Shown here piece by piece: positions 46,741-56,762 of a stretch of DNA of 64,000 nt. The stretch's first letter is position 1; each line of letters opens with the position of its first letter. This DNA is from Tardiphaga sp. GTDB lineage: Bacteria; Pseudomonadota; Alphaproteobacteria; Rhizobiales; Xanthobacteraceae. The stretch is taken from assembly GCA_030147505.1 (NCBI GenBank), contig JASBVG010000070.1, forward strand, positions 28,382-92,381, given 5' to 3'. The notes beneath the pieces were generated by a model that saw nothing but the letters and a program-made list of their open reading frames with translations, searched no databases and was not told the origin of the DNA. The translations under genes and the position numbers were made by a program.

Positions 46741-47618
46741 TCCGCGTAGCCCTCGAAAACGATGCAGGTTTCCCTGACGGCCTCGCTCACGACACGGTTG
46801 ATCCTGTCCACCGTCAGCCGTTTCCCTGCGTCGCGCAGCTTCCGGAATTCCGCGCCGACGATCTCCTTCACGTAGTCCCTGGCATCCTTGAGACGCGCGA
46901 GCGCCACGGTCGCGGTCGGCGATTTTTCGCTGATCGCGACGCCGACATCCAGTTCGAACCGTCGGAAGACGTTCATTGCGGCATATCGCTCTATGACGAA
47001 GTCTCTCTGTTCGGAATCGAGATTTAAGAGGTCCGCTTCGGGGTAGTGCGTGAGCAGCTCGGACAACGCGTCGCGGATGGCCGCGCGCGCCGCCTCCGCG
47101 TCCTGTGTGCCATCGGTGGGACGTACCGCCTCGACGACCGCATCCATGACCTCCCGCGCGGAGCGGCCAGCAAGAAGCGCCGGATCGAGCGGACTTCCAG
47201 CCGTGGCAGGCTGGCCGGCGGCGATGTTCGACAGCGCACTACCGAGCGACTGCGCCGTCGCCGCGGTCCCCCCAAGCCTGGCCGAGGCGGTCGCCGAGCC
47301 CGAGTAACCGCTGCGGACGTAGTGTCCGAGCGCCTTCTTCAGATCGTCCCTGTTGCCGCTGCGGGCGTAGTCTCCGAGGCTGCGCCGCGTGCCCCGGAAA
47401 CGTGCTGCGGGCGCCACGGGCGGCGCCGCCGTAAGCGGCACAGCCGGAAGCGTTGGGATCGGCGGCGACGGCTGCTGCTCACCGGGCGGCGGCGGCAGCG
47501 ACGGGTCGGGAGCACCCGGCTCGGGCACTTGCGGCTCGGGTGGCGGCGCTGGCGGCGTCCAGGGCGGAACCATCGGCACGCCCGGCCCCGGCCCTCCGCT
47601 AGATTGCGACGTTCCCAT
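46737..47618 (-). CDS. qatB: QatB, Qat system protein
   Basis: 293 residues from the ATG at 47618 (an ATG two codons upstream is possible). The opening MGTSQSSGGPGPGVPMVPPW is typical of QatB. A proline-rich linker (about 20-65) precedes RGTRRSLGDYARSGNRDDLKKALGHYVRSG and a helical C-terminal domain. Role unknown but required in Qat. It overlaps the end of qatA by 20 bases and the start of qatC by four. Confidence 0.88.
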   Translation of the reverse strand: MGTSQSSGGPGPGVPMVPPWTPPAPPPEPQVPEPGAPDPSLPPPPGEQQPSPPIPTLPAVPLTAAPPVAPAARFRGTRRSLGDYARSGNRDDLKKALGHYVRSGYSGSATASARLGGTAATAQSLGSALSNIAAGQPATAGSPLDPALLAGRSAREVMDAVVEAVRPTDGTQDAEAARAAIRDALSELLTHYPEADLLNLDSEQRDFVIERYAAMNVFRRFELDVGVAISEKSPTATVALARLKDARDYVKEIVGAEFRKLRDAGKRLTVDRINRVVSEAVRETCIVFEGYAE

Positions 47619-49467
47619 TTTCAAACGTTCTCTTGATTGCGGTCTTGACCGGCCTCGACACGTCCAGACCGTCCCACTTCTCCAACACGCCTCGAGCCCA
47701 AGGCTGATCGGCGATCTTCGGTACGATGTTGGGCCTGACCTGCGCGACCGGCCGCTCGGCGAGAAAGGCCGCGAGACGACTGCCCTGAGGCGGATCCACT
47801 TCCGACAAGGCCAGGCAGGCCTCCAGTATCGGCGGCACGCCCCATTCCTGCTCCTGCCGTGCCTTCTCCAGCAGACGATCCATGATCACGGCCGTCTCGA
47901 GCCGCTGCACCGTCTGCAGCCGCGGTTTGAGGCGCGCCGCCATCTCCGGATTCTGCAGCAGAGCGGTCAACAGTTCCGCGGCCTCTGACGACAGGCGATC
48001 CTCGGAAGTGACCAGCGCGACATGCTCGCGGCTGACGTATAACGCGCCTCTGAGGTCGACGTCCGCCAGGGCCGGCGGCAACGTCAGCCACTCCCGCACG
48101 AACGGAGCGTTCCACGGGGACGGGAGATCGAGCTCCTTGCCCGCATTTGCGGCTTCCTCCCACTCGCCGAGGAACGCGGGTTTCCCGGACTCGCTGGCAC
48201 CGACCGCGGAGATCAACGAAGCATAGGCCTTCGTGTCCCCTAGACGTTCGAACAACATGAGCTTGGCAAGCACAGCTTCGTCGACACCGACGCCTTGGGC
48301 GGTCGAGATCGACATCCGTATGGACAGCGCATTCAGGAATCTTTTGATTAAACGGGGATTGCCGGCGATGCCGGACGCGGTCGCCATCAACGGGGCGAGG
48401 CGGTCCGCGGTATCGAACTTGCCGATCAGTTCGTCCGGCATCGGATCATGAAGTGTCTGGACGAACGCCCGGTCGACGCGCTTGCCTTCCCACGTCCGGC
48501 GAAGCTGATTGCAGATGCCGACGCGGATCTTCTCCTGGACTTCACCGTCCAGGACGCTGTTCTCCACGAACAGCAACATCATGTAGGCGCGCACTTCCTG
48601 CGTTCCGAGCGGCGGGACCCGAATCGGCACCTGGATCAGCTTGTCGAAATAGTTGGTGACCAACAGATCGTCTTGGATGCCGACGAAATGCTTGCGGACC
48701 GCGTGCTTGATCATGTCGTTGTCGGCGGCGATGACGAAAGCGGTGTTCTTCAGGAACAGGAAGAGACGGATGGCCTCGAGGGTCGAGATCGTGGTCTCCG
48801 GAAGACAGCGGTCGAGATCGTCGATCAGGACCACCAGCGTGATCCCCAACTCCTCGAGGATGTCCTCGAACGAATCCCGGAGTGCCTGGATCTGTTTCGG
48901 CGGCGACTCGTCGGGCTTCGGATCCAGGAGTCCGCCTGCAGCGTCCGCGACCTTGCCCGCCGCGGCTTCGGCATCCTTGGCTAGATTGCCGCCGAGGCCT
49001 TCGTCGAAGGCCCGACGGCCGAGGCCGATCACGTCGCCGACCAGGCCCGTCGGCGGCAGGCCGAGCGCGAGCGAGATCGCAGGCACGGCGACGAGTTTGG
49101 CGGCCCGCAGCCAGTTGACGCGCTTCAGCAACGCCTTCGTCTTGTCGACGGCGGTCGCGCGCGCGGCCGCTTCCGCCTCCAGCTTCGAAGCGATGACGTC
49201 CATCAGCGCCGCCCGCGCATCGTCGTAGCCCTGATACAGCCAAGCATTGAATTCGACGAAGACGAACTGCCGCTCGCCGGCAGGGAGGGGGCGCGCGGCG
49301 ACGGACGCCCGGATGAGCTTGATCATCGACGACTTGCCGATACCCCACGAACCGGACACCCCGATCGAGACCGGGCGCCCTCGCGCCTGCACGACGATCT
49401 CGGCCACGGTGTCCGCGACGCCCGAAAAATTCAGGAAGTCGCGCTCCGTCTCGTTGTCATGCCACAT
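47599..49467 (-). CDS. qatA: QatA, KAP-family P-loop ATPase
   Basis: 622 residues from the ATG at 49467 (MWHDNETERDFLNF); a longer open frame to 49632 adds residues with no QatA character. Walker A GSWGIGKSS, Walker B TLVVLIDDLDRCLP, and the KAP family segment FLKNTAFVIAADNDMIKHAV are present, with hydrophobic segments near residues 150-175 inserted in the P-loop domain as in other KAP NTPases. First gene of the Qat operon; probably the sensor or motor of the system. Confidence 0.92.
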   Translation of the reverse strand: MWHDNETERDFLNFSGVADTVAEIVVQARGRPVSIGVSGSWGIGKSSMIKLIRASVAARPLPAGERQFVFVEFNAWLYQGYDDARAALMDVIASKLEAEAAARATAVDKTKALLKRVNWLRAAKLVAVPAISLALGLPPTGLVGDVIGLGRRAFDEGLGGNLAKDAEAAAGKVADAAGGLLDPKPDESPPKQIQALRDSFEDILEELGITLVVLIDDLDRCLPETTISTLEAIRLFLFLKNTAFVIAADNDMIKHAVRKHFVGIQDDLLVTNYFDKLIQVPIRVPPLGTQEVRAYMMLLFVENSVLDGEVQEKIRVGICNQLRRTWEGKRVDRAFVQTLHDPMPDELIGKFDTADRLAPLMATASGIAGNPRLIKRFLNALSIRMSISTAQGVGVDEAVLAKLMLFERLGDTKAYASLISAVGASESGKPAFLGEWEEAANAGKELDLPSPWNAPFVREWLTLPPALADVDLRGALYVSREHVALVTSEDRLSSEAAELLTALLQNPEMAARLKPRLQTVQRLETAVIMDRLLEKARQEQEWGVPPILEACLALSEVDPPQGSRLAAFLAERPVAQVRPNIVPKIADQPWARGVLEKWDGLDVSRPVKTAIKRTFENGNVAI

Positions 49468-49862
49468 GAAAAGCTCGCCCCCGCCGATCCCCCACACAAC
49501 CGATAGCTGACGGCCTCCCATCTTTGCAATGGCCGAGCGAAGTCGAATTCTGCTTGGGAGGATCGGTACGGGGCCGGCGCCTTGTTCGGCCGGCAGCGGA
49601 GAAACGGGCCGATGATGCCGTACGCGTCGCATAACAACGTCGGACCGCCCGATGCTTCGTACTGTGGACCTCGCGGTGGCGATGCCTATCCGGATCCAAA
49701 CAGCAGAAGATGTGAATGCCTCGCTCCCGGCCGACGCTCATGGGCTGGTCGTACAATCGGAAACCGACGCGACATTTTCGGTGTGCGACGAAACAGTACC
49801 GCGCCATCGCCGTACCAGTCCCGTGCATAGCGGAAGCCGACTACGGCGCGATATGGCTGGCG
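49468..49862. other. Gene-free stretch upstream of the Qat operon
   Basis: About 395 bases between the QatA start and the end of the HepT-like gene. It should hold the Qat promoter; I see no strong boxes, hairpins or credible genes. Confidence 0.4.
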
Positions 49863-50393
49863 TCAGATGCGAGGCCGAGACGACGCGGAATTTTCGTCGT
49901 CCTCGCCAGGCTCCGGATCCACCGCAGCCTTGAACGCAGCGATCGCGTCCCGGAGCCTGATCAGGACCCGTCGCGCGGCCTCGACCGAAGGCCCCGCCTT
50001 CGACGCGTCGAAGTCGTCGTAGATGACTTTCCGAGCCCTATGGCGCATCCTCAACAGTTCGAGCACGTCCTTCTTGAGATCTGCGTCGATGATCGCAGGC
50101 CTCGCGTTAACGCCGGTCATCTGCCTTGAGACCCGCTCGACGAGATCCCTGTGCGAGTGCTGCCCCTCGACCGGGCTCTTTTCCTTCAAAATGGAGAGGA
50201 TCTTCTCCAATGCGGCTTCCAGCAGCGAATACCCGGTCTCCATCCCATGGAGAAACGCATTGGACCGTTCCCATACCGCGTCGAGGTCCGGAGAATCGAA
50301 GCCTCCGCGGTCGAACGCGCGGACGGCGTTTCCGATCTGCAGAATGGCATGGTCGATATCGGCATCGACATCCGTCCAACGCGGGTCGCTCAT
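49863..50393 (-). CDS. HepT-like (HEPN) toxin candidate
   Basis: 176 residues, all-helical. Helical regions (HGMETGYSLLEAALEKILSILKEKSP and VLELLRMRHRARKVIYDDFD) match the HepT-like nucleotide-binding/RNase group. The usual catalytic R-x4-H-x-Y reads RHRARKVIY, so the second His is Lys, and activity may be lost or altered. It overlaps the upstream nucleotidyltransferase gene by four bases (ATGA). Confidence 0.65.
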   Translation of the reverse strand: MSDPRWTDVDADIDHAILQIGNAVRAFDRGGFDSPDLDAVWERSNAFLHGMETGYSLLEAALEKILSILKEKSPVEGQHSHRDLVERVSRQMTGVNARPAIIDADLKKDVLELLRMRHRARKVIYDDFDASKAGPSVEAARRVLIRLRDAIAAFKAAVDPEPGEDDENSASSRPRI

Positions 50394-50722
50394 GACAGCG
50401 TTACCGCTTCATTCGCGATCCGGGCGAGGAACCGCTCGCTTGCCAACGATCTCAAGTAATAATCGACAGGCAGGTCGTGAATTCGCGACAAGTCTTCAAC
50501 GAAGTCGACGGCTTCGCCTTCGCGATCCGATGGAAAATCGACGACGACATCCAGATCGCTCTCGGACGACATGGCATCCACCGCCGCCGATCCGAACACA
50601 AGGAACCGGCCGCCGCGCGAAATCGCAAATGCCTTCAGTTTCGCGATGATCGCGTCCGCAGCCGATCGTCGCCGCGCTGCTTCGCGCGCGTCCCTCTCTG
50701 CTATGGTGACGACCTTATCCAT
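50390..50722 (-). CDS. MntA-like nucleotidyltransferase antitoxin
   Basis: 110 residues with the complete GS-x10-D-x-D motif (FGSAAVDAMSSESDLDVVVDF). MntA-type enzymes silence HepT toxins by AMP-ylation of the toxin tyrosine. Antitoxin first, then toxin, coupled by ATGA, is the normal arrangement. It probably stabilises the island or adds phage defence beside Qat. Confidence 0.75.
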   Translation of the reverse strand: MDKVVTIAERDAREAARRRSAADAIIAKLKAFAISRGGRFLVFGSAAVDAMSSESDLDVVVDFPSDREGEAVDFVEDLSRIHDLPVDYYLRSLASERFLARIANEAVTLS

Positions 50723-50904
50723 GCGTTCTCCGCCCCCAATATCGGGCCTTTGACTGCATAAAACAATGACGGCGTGATCAGGCGGGTATCACTCGGCCCG
50801 ACGGTCGGCGGCGGGCCACTCAGGACGCGAGGCTTGGCGGATCGGATTCGTCGGATAAGTCGTCCGACGATCGCCTCGGCCGTTCTCAACCCGCGAGTGG
50901 GCGG

Positions 50905-52497
50905 TCACGCCGGCTCCTTCCTTTTCCCGGCACGGCTCCTGTTCGCATCGCCTCGCCGGTCGCGGAGTTTTCCGGCCGCGACATCGTATCTCGGATGCTT
51001 CAGGATCTCCGGCTGCATGACGTCCGGCGGCACTTCGCCATACTCCTCGCCCTCGGTGCGGGGCGCGTGCCCCTGGATGGCGTCGAGGATCAGCCAGTCC
51101 ATCCTCGCCTTGCGGCCCGCGGTCTTGAAGCGATGGCGCCAACCATGGTTCGGCGCGACCCGTGGGTCCTTGATACCGATTTCGCGAACCCACTCGGCCA
51201 ATTTGTTGCCGACCGACGTGTAGGTCGGGTTCTTCCGGTCCGGGTTGCGCTGCCGCGCGACGGAATAGAACAGCGGCGCCTTGCCCTTCTTCATCCGAGC
51301 GAAGTCGAGAAATCCTTGCTCGACCAGATGAGGATGAATCGGGACGACGCGCTCGCGCAGCGTCTTCACGGTTCCCGCCTCGGGCGTTATGCGGATGCAA
51401 TCGATGCCGTCCACGTTCAGGACGTCGCTGGCCCGAAGCTGCGTGATCTCGTTGACGCGGGCTCCGGTATAGGCGCAGATCCATGGCACCCACCGGCGCG
51501 CCGCGGCATTCTCCCGCGCCATCAGCTTGCTCATAGGAGCCAATGCGGCGGACAAGATGATCGCGGCTTCCTTGTCCGTGAAACCGCGCATCTTGGTCTC
51601 ATGCTTTTCGCTGACGTCGACGACGACTTCCGCGCTCGGGTCGCTTCGCAGCTTCTTCATCCGCTTGCACCAGCCAAAGAAAGCCTTCGCGGCGGCGATG
51701 TAACCGTCCTTGACGGTGATGGGCGACAGCTTCGTCGCCAGCAGCGCGTCTCGCCAGTCCAGCAGATGCTGCTCGGTGACGAGGTTCATGTCCGTCGACC
51801 CGACCCGAAGCATCAACGCCGAGAAATACGGACGCCATTTCTTCTTGGTCGACGCTGAAATCTTCTTCGCCTCGCAGAATTCGGTCCACAGGCCCTCGAA
51901 GGGCTTCTTCGGCTCGGTCAACTGGAGCGCCGGATATTTCGCCTGCTCCGGATCGGGGGTGTAATCGCCCTCCGCGTGGCGAAGCAGCACCCTGCTCGCA
52001 TGCTCCTTCGCCTTGACGTACGCCTTGATAAAGGTTTCGAACCTGTCACCTACCAGTTTCAGGCGCCGACGGGCCAGGAAGTCGCGCGCCTCGTCGCCGA
52101 ACGCGAAACGCAGATGAACCCCTGCCGGCTGGATGCTGATCAGCCGCGTCTTCTTCTTCTCCAGCGCGCGCAGCGATTCTTCCCAAAGGATGGGACGGCC
52201 AGGCTCGTCGCGATGGCTTGCCACCATCTCGGCGTAGAATTCGCCGGCGAGCGCGTTGATCTGCATGTGGGAGAGATCCGAGGGCGGCTCGCCTTCGAGA
52301 TTGGCGCGCCAGGTGCGCTCCAGCTTCAGATTTTCTTCCTGGCAGCGCAGCACCGCCTCGTCCCAGTCTGCGGTTCCGAGCGAGAATTTGATCTCCGACG
52401 GCATGCCAAACTTGCGGTATTTCGCCGGCACACGCCGACGAAACCAGTAGTTCTTCGTGTGGTCTTTTTTGATGGGTTGAAGCATGTTGAGGCTCAC
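50905..52497 (-). CDS. Tyrosine integrase of the genomic island
   Basis: 530 residues from GTG at 52497, chosen because CAGGAG lies ten bases upstream; GTG at 52521 or ATG at 52485 are alternatives. An N-terminal arm-type region (NYWFRRRVPAKYRKFG) precedes the core-binding and catalytic domains. The catalytic Arg is in YTGARVNEITQL, HxxR in HGWRHRFKTAG, the second His in QGHAPRTEGEEYGEV and the Tyr in the same stretch. It lies about 90 bases from the 3' end of the tRNA-Ser gene, the classic place for an island integrase that uses the tRNA as attachment site. Confidence 0.93.
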   Translation of the reverse strand: MSLNMLQPIKKDHTKNYWFRRRVPAKYRKFGMPSEIKFSLGTADWDEAVLRCQEENLKLERTWRANLEGEPPSDLSHMQINALAGEFYAEMVASHRDEPGRPILWEESLRALEKKKTRLISIQPAGVHLRFAFGDEARDFLARRRLKLVGDRFETFIKAYVKAKEHASRVLLRHAEGDYTPDPEQAKYPALQLTEPKKPFEGLWTEFCEAKKISASTKKKWRPYFSALMLRVGSTDMNLVTEQHLLDWRDALLATKLSPITVKDGYIAAAKAFFGWCKRMKKLRSDPSAEVVVDVSEKHETKMRGFTDKEAAIILSAALAPMSKLMARENAAARRWVPWICAYTGARVNEITQLRASDVLNVDGIDCIRITPEAGTVKTLRERVVPIHPHLVEQGFLDFARMKKGKAPLFYSVARQRNPDRKNPTYTSVGNKLAEWVREIGIKDPRVAPNHGWRHRFKTAGRKARMDWLILDAIQGHAPRTEGEEYGEVPPDVMQPEILKHPRYDVAAGKLRDRRGDANRSRAGKRKEPA

Positions 52498-52584
52498 GGT
52501 GTGTCCACTCCTGTGTACCACCGGCCTTTTTAGAAATGCCTTATTCTATAGATAAAATTGGATTTTCAGGGGCCTGAACGGCCG

Positions 52585-52676
<92 letters not shown>

Positions 52677-52998
52677 TTGGTGCCTAAATCCGGCGGTCGC
52701 CCGCCGGGTGGTTGGCGGTGTTCTAGGCGAGGACGGCGGAGCAGACAAGCGCCGGATGAGGAAATTCAGCGGCCAGCGCACCGGGACCCGGCGAAATCAG
52801 CCGCGCACATGCTTCGGAAAGCTCAATCCGGCATCGCGAGACCAGAAGCCGGGCGCCAAATGCCGGATTGAGACGCACGCCGCAGCCATAAGGAGCATGA
52901 GCCGATTCGCGCAACGGGCCGCCGGACAGATACGCCCAAGACTCGGGTGCCCGGCGAAGCCGGCGGTCTGCGTGGAGCCCCGGCCCGGCACTGGCGGC
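52677..52998. repeat. Gene-free stretch with 13-bp inverted repeat
   Basis: No gene seen. CTCAATCCGGCAT (52822-52834) and ATGCCGGATTGAG (52860-52872) are perfect complements with a 25-base loop; a smaller hairpin CCGGCGG/CCGCCGG lies near 52690-52706. The first lies downstream of the leftward ROK gene and may end its transcript. Confidence 0.5.
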
Positions 52999-54111
52999 TC
53001 AGTCCTTCGCCGCCTTGGCTTTCGAGCCATTCTCATCCCTGTCCTTCCTGGTCTCCCGCTTGCGGTTGGTGAAGCGGGCATTGCCGAGGCCGGTGCCGAT
53101 GGTCAGCACGCCCCAGCGGTCGAACTCCTGCATGAACGGAACTTCGCTCAGTCCCTGCGCCACGCCATCATTATGCATCAGCACGGCAGTGTCGTGATCG
53201 CCGATGGTCGGGATGCCTTCGGCTAGCAGCGCGGGCAGGTTGAACTTGCTGCTCTCCCAGTTGCCGGGCAGGTTCTGCGCGCCCTTCTCGATGGTGCCGT
53301 CCTCATTGATGACGCCGGGACACGAGATGCCGATGAAGGGGGCGAGCTTGAAGCCTTCCTTCTCGGCCGCCTTGATCAGATCCTGCAGCATCCTGATCAG
53401 CCGCTTCACCGCGCCTTCGCGGGTCGGCTCGTCATCGGCATGTTTCCATAGATCCGACTTCCACACCGTGGCCTTGGAAAGATCCTTCGATTTCTTCCAA
53501 CCCGTCTCCACGACGCCGCAGCGGATATTGGAGCCTCCGATATCGACGGCGAGAATGCTGTCATAGCCCTCGAAGATCCAGGACGGCGCCAGATGCAGGC
53601 AGCCGATCAGGCCGGCCTCGTCCGGATGATACTGGATCGGAATGAGATCGACCTTCAGCCCCTCTGACTTGAGGATGATATCGGTGCGGGCGATGGCGAG
53701 TTCGCCGACCCGGCTCTGGCGAAAGCCGCCGCCGACCACGATGCATTCGGTGTCTTCCCACACCTTGTTCTTGAAGAAACGCTGGATCACATAGGCGAAT
53801 TCCTGCGCGAATTCCTCGATCGCACCATGGACCAATGCGGCAGCCGCCACATCGTCACCGATCAGAATCTCGTCGAGCGCCGATTTGCTGATCTCCTTCA
53901 TCGGCTTCTTGCCGAGCGGATCGTCGCCGTTCTTCTTCAGCGGCTTGCGCAAATCCTCCGCGATCTTCTGGAACGCGCCCTTGCTGGCGCGATCGCCGAG
54001 AAAGCCGTCGCCGTCCTTGATCTCGATATTGAATGTATCGACGTCCACCGAAGGAAGACGTTTTGCGCCATGCACGCCAATGCCGATCGGCGTCGTTACT
54101 TCTTCAGCCAT
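52999..54111 (-). CDS. ROK-type sugar kinase-like protein
   Basis: 370 residues. The ATP/sugar kinase core motif is ILAVDIGGSNIRCGVVETG; further ROK-like segments are ISCPGVINEDGTI, GDHDTAVLMHNDG and LTIGTGLGNARF. The zinc-binding CxCGxxGC motif of classical ROK proteins is not visible, so it may belong to the glucokinase-like branch. The phosphate-binding core starts only near residue 185, after an unusual N-terminal part with ECIVVGGGF. Start at 54111. It belongs to the chromosome, to the right of the tRNA attachment site. Confidence 0.7.
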   Translation of the reverse strand: MAEEVTTPIGIGVHGAKRLPSVDVDTFNIEIKDGDGFLGDRASKGAFQKIAEDLRKPLKKNGDDPLGKKPMKEISKSALDEILIGDDVAAAALVHGAIEEFAQEFAYVIQRFFKNKVWEDTECIVVGGGFRQSRVGELAIARTDIILKSEGLKVDLIPIQYHPDEAGLIGCLHLAPSWIFEGYDSILAVDIGGSNIRCGVVETGWKKSKDLSKATVWKSDLWKHADDEPTREGAVKRLIRMLQDLIKAAEKEGFKLAPFIGISCPGVINEDGTIEKGAQNLPGNWESSKFNLPALLAEGIPTIGDHDTAVLMHNDGVAQGLSEVPFMQEFDRWGVLTIGTGLGNARFTNRKRETRKDRDENGSKAKAAKD

Positions 54112-54218
54112 GTTGCCCCTGAACGCTTGAACCCGGCGACAACGCCGATGGAACCGAATGGTTGCATTCGCCGAGGGTGACGTCGCACCCTCCCTGGCGG
54201 CTCACGCGCGATCGTTAC

Positions 54219-54857
54219 TCAGGATTTGGCTTTGGCCAATGCGCGGAGCTCGGCCCGCATGCGCCGCAATTCCAGATCGATGCGATGCCGCTCGATCGCC
54301 AGAGCCACGGTGAGGGTGATGCCGGCAATCGCTTCGAGATCGTGCGGGCGGGGTGAGCGCGGCGCATCGTAATAGATCGCGAAGGTGCCGCGGGTGACGT
54401 CGTCCATCCCCTTGATCGGCGTCGACCAGCAGGCGTGCAGATCATTTGCCAGCGCCAGATCGCGATAGTCCGTCCAGAGCGGATCGGTGGCGATGTCAGC
54501 GACATAAACCGGCGTGCCGCGATGCGCGGCGGTGCCGCAGGAGCCCACGCCCTCCCCGATCGGCGCGCCATCGATCGCCTTGATATAGGCCGCAGACAGA
54601 CTGGGTGCGGCCACATGCCGGAGATGTCCGCCGTCCTCGCTGACTTCCAGAATGGAGGCCATCATGCCGTGGCCCGCCGAGGCCTCGACGCTCCGTAGCA
54701 GTTCCTGCAACACATCCGGCAGCGAGCGCCCCGCAGCGACCTGCATCAGGACTTGACGTTCACGCGCGATATGCGCGCGCAGCGACGGCCCGCTGCTGCG
54801 CCTCAGGAGTTCAGTGCCAGGCAGTTCGAGCTTCACATCCATGTCGGTGTCATCCAA
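54219..54857 (-). CDS. GAF-domain protein
   Basis: 212 residues, one GAF domain (AAGRSLPDVLQELLRSVEASAG...GSCGTAAHRGTPVYVADIATDPLWTDYRDLAL). The GSCGTAAHRG block is typical of GAF domains in signalling proteins. No kinase, cyclase or HTH output domain is attached, only a short C-terminal helix, so it may act with a partner. It is leftward, 107 bases upstream of the ROK gene. Confidence 0.8.
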   Translation of the reverse strand: MDDTDMDVKLELPGTELLRRSSGPSLRAHIARERQVLMQVAAGRSLPDVLQELLRSVEASAGHGMMASILEVSEDGGHLRHVAAPSLSAAYIKAIDGAPIGEGVGSCGTAAHRGTPVYVADIATDPLWTDYRDLALANDLHACWSTPIKGMDDVTRGTFAIYYDAPRSPRPHDLEAIAGITLTVALAIERHRIDLELRRMRAELRALAKAKS

Positions 54858-55169
54858 CCAACGCCGTTGAGCCGCGAGCTGCGTTTCCGGCTAATGTCTC
54901 TCGATCTCAGCATCGAGACGCAACAGCAATCCAGGGGCGAAGTTTTTATTGACGCACGCTGTGAATGTGCGCTCGACGCGATGGGTTCACAAGCTTGCAA
55001 CCAGCTCGTGTCGGGTAAGTGAGCACCAGGTATGTTCGTTGTCGATCACACCCTCGCGATGTCGCGACACCATCTGCGACAGATTACGCGATCGGCCGCA
55101 TTCACGCCGCCGATCGTTACTATCAAACCAGACTGAAGATATGCTCCGATAGGCGGCGATACGTCGCGC
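54858..55169. other. Gene-free stretch between GAF gene and hutH
   Basis: 312 bases with no credible frame or clear hairpin. It separates two leftward genes and should hold the promoter of the GAF gene. Confidence 0.35.
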
Positions 55170-56708
55170 TCAGAGCGCTGGAAGCGCTGTGGCCCCCACA
55201 ACATCCACCACGGCACCCGAGCGCACCAATGCGACCGCCTTCTCGATATCCGCATGGAAGTAACGATCGTCATCGAGATGCGCGATATCGTCGCGGATGC
55301 GTTTTCGCGCGGCTTCGAGTTTATCGCTTGAGGCCAGCGGTGCATGGAAGTCGCAGCCTTGCGCGGCGGCGAGCAATTCGATGGCGATCACGGCCATGGC
55401 ATTGTCCACCATCGGCACCAGACGTCGCGCCCCATGCGCCGCCATGGAAACGTGATCTTCCTGATTGGCCGAAGTCGGAATGGAATCGACACTGGCCGGA
55501 TAGGCACGCTGCTTGTTCTCGGAGACCAGCGCCGCCGCCGTCACCTGCGCGATCATGAAGCCGGAGTTGAGTCCGGGACGCGGCGTGAGAAACGCCGGCA
55601 CGCCGGACAATACGGGATCGACCAGCATGGCGATGCGCCGCTCCGCGATGGAACCGATCTCGCAAACCGCCAGCGCAATCATATCGGCGGCGAAAGCCAC
55701 CGGCGCCGCGTGAAAATTGCCGCCGGACATTGCGAGGTCTTCGGCATCACCTTGACCTGCGAAGATCAGCGGATTGTCGGAGACGCCATTGGCCTCGGTG
55801 AGTAATGTTGCTGCCGCCTGGCGCAGCACATCGAGCGCCGCCCCCATCACCTGCGGCTGGCAACGCAGGCAATACGGGTCCTGCACACGCACATCGCCCA
55901 GCCGATGCGATTCGCGGATGGCACTGCCGGTCATCAGGCCTTGCAGCGCCGACGCCACGGCGATCTGTCCATCGTGCTTGCGGAGCCGATGGATGCGCGC
56001 ATCGAACGGCGTATCGGAGCCACGCGCGGCGTCGGTGGAGAGCGCGCCTGACACCAGCGCATTCCTGAACAGCAGCTCGGCCTCGAACAGGCCGGCGAGT
56101 GCGCAGGCCGTCGAGAATTGCGTGCCATTGAGCAGCGCGAGGCCTTCCTTGGGGCCGAGTTCGATCGGCTGCAAGCCGGCGCTGGCGAGCGCGTCGATGG
56201 CCGGCAGACGCTGGTTGCCTGCGAAGGCTTCGCCGACACCGATCATCACCGACGTCATGTGCGCGAGCGGCGCGAGATCGCCGGAGGCACCAACCGATCC
56301 CTGTGACGGCACCACGGGGATGATGTCATGTACCAGCATCGCCTGCAGCAGCAGGATGGTCTCCAGTCTCACGCCGGAAAAGCCCTGCGCCAGCGACGCG
56401 ATCTTCAGGGCCATCATCAGCCGCGTGATCGGGCGCGCCATCGGCTCGCCAACACCAGCACAATGCGACAGCACGATATTCTTTTGCAGCTCGACGAGAT
56501 TGCCTTCAGGAATGCTGATGCTCGCCAGCTTTCCAAAACCGGTATTGATCCCATAGACCGGCTCGCCCTTGGCGACGATCCGCGCCACCGCATCGGCGCT
56601 CGCCTGGATGCGCGGATGATGGCTCGCCTCCAGCTTCGGCACGGCGCCGCGATAGATCGCCCGCCAATCGCTCAGTGACATCGCGCCGGGTTCGAAAGAT
56701 GGGGTCAT
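55170..56708 (-). CDS. hutH: Histidine ammonia-lyase
   Basis: 512 residues, normal size. The MIO cofactor triad Ala-Ser-Gly lies at about 141-143 in [14 protein letters not shown]; other family blocks are [11 protein letters not shown] and [11 protein letters not shown]. It removes ammonia from histidine to give urocanate, the first step of histidine use. No other hut genes are in the window. It is downstream of an AraC regulator gene on the same strand. Confidence 0.95.
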   Translation of the reverse strand: MTPSFEPGAMSLSDWRAIYRGAVPKLEASHHPRIQASADAVARIVAKGEPVYGINTGFGKLASISIPEGNLVELQKNIVLSHCAGVGEPMARPITRLMMALKIASLAQGFSGVRLETILLLQAMLVHDIIPVVPSQGSVGASGDLAPLAHMTSVMIGVGEAFAGNQRLPAIDALASAGLQPIELGPKEGLALLNGTQFSTACALAGLFEAELLFRNALVSGALSTDAARGSDTPFDARIHRLRKHDGQIAVASALQGLMTGSAIRESHRLGDVRVQDPYCLRCQPQVMGAALDVLRQAAATLLTEANGVSDNPLIFAGQGDAEDLAMSGGNFHAAPVAFAADMIALAVCEIGSIAERRIAMLVDPVLSGVPAFLTPRPGLNSGFMIAQVTAAALVSENKQRAYPASVDSIPTSANQEDHVSMAAHGARRLVPMVDNAMAVIAIELLAAAQGCDFHAPLASSDKLEAARKRIRDDIAHLDDDRYFHADIEKAVALVRSGAVVDVVGATALPAL

Positions 56709-56762
56709 GGCGAGCTCCTCATTTGTCTAGGCATATTAGACGGGCGGAGTGTCGCCGTGATG

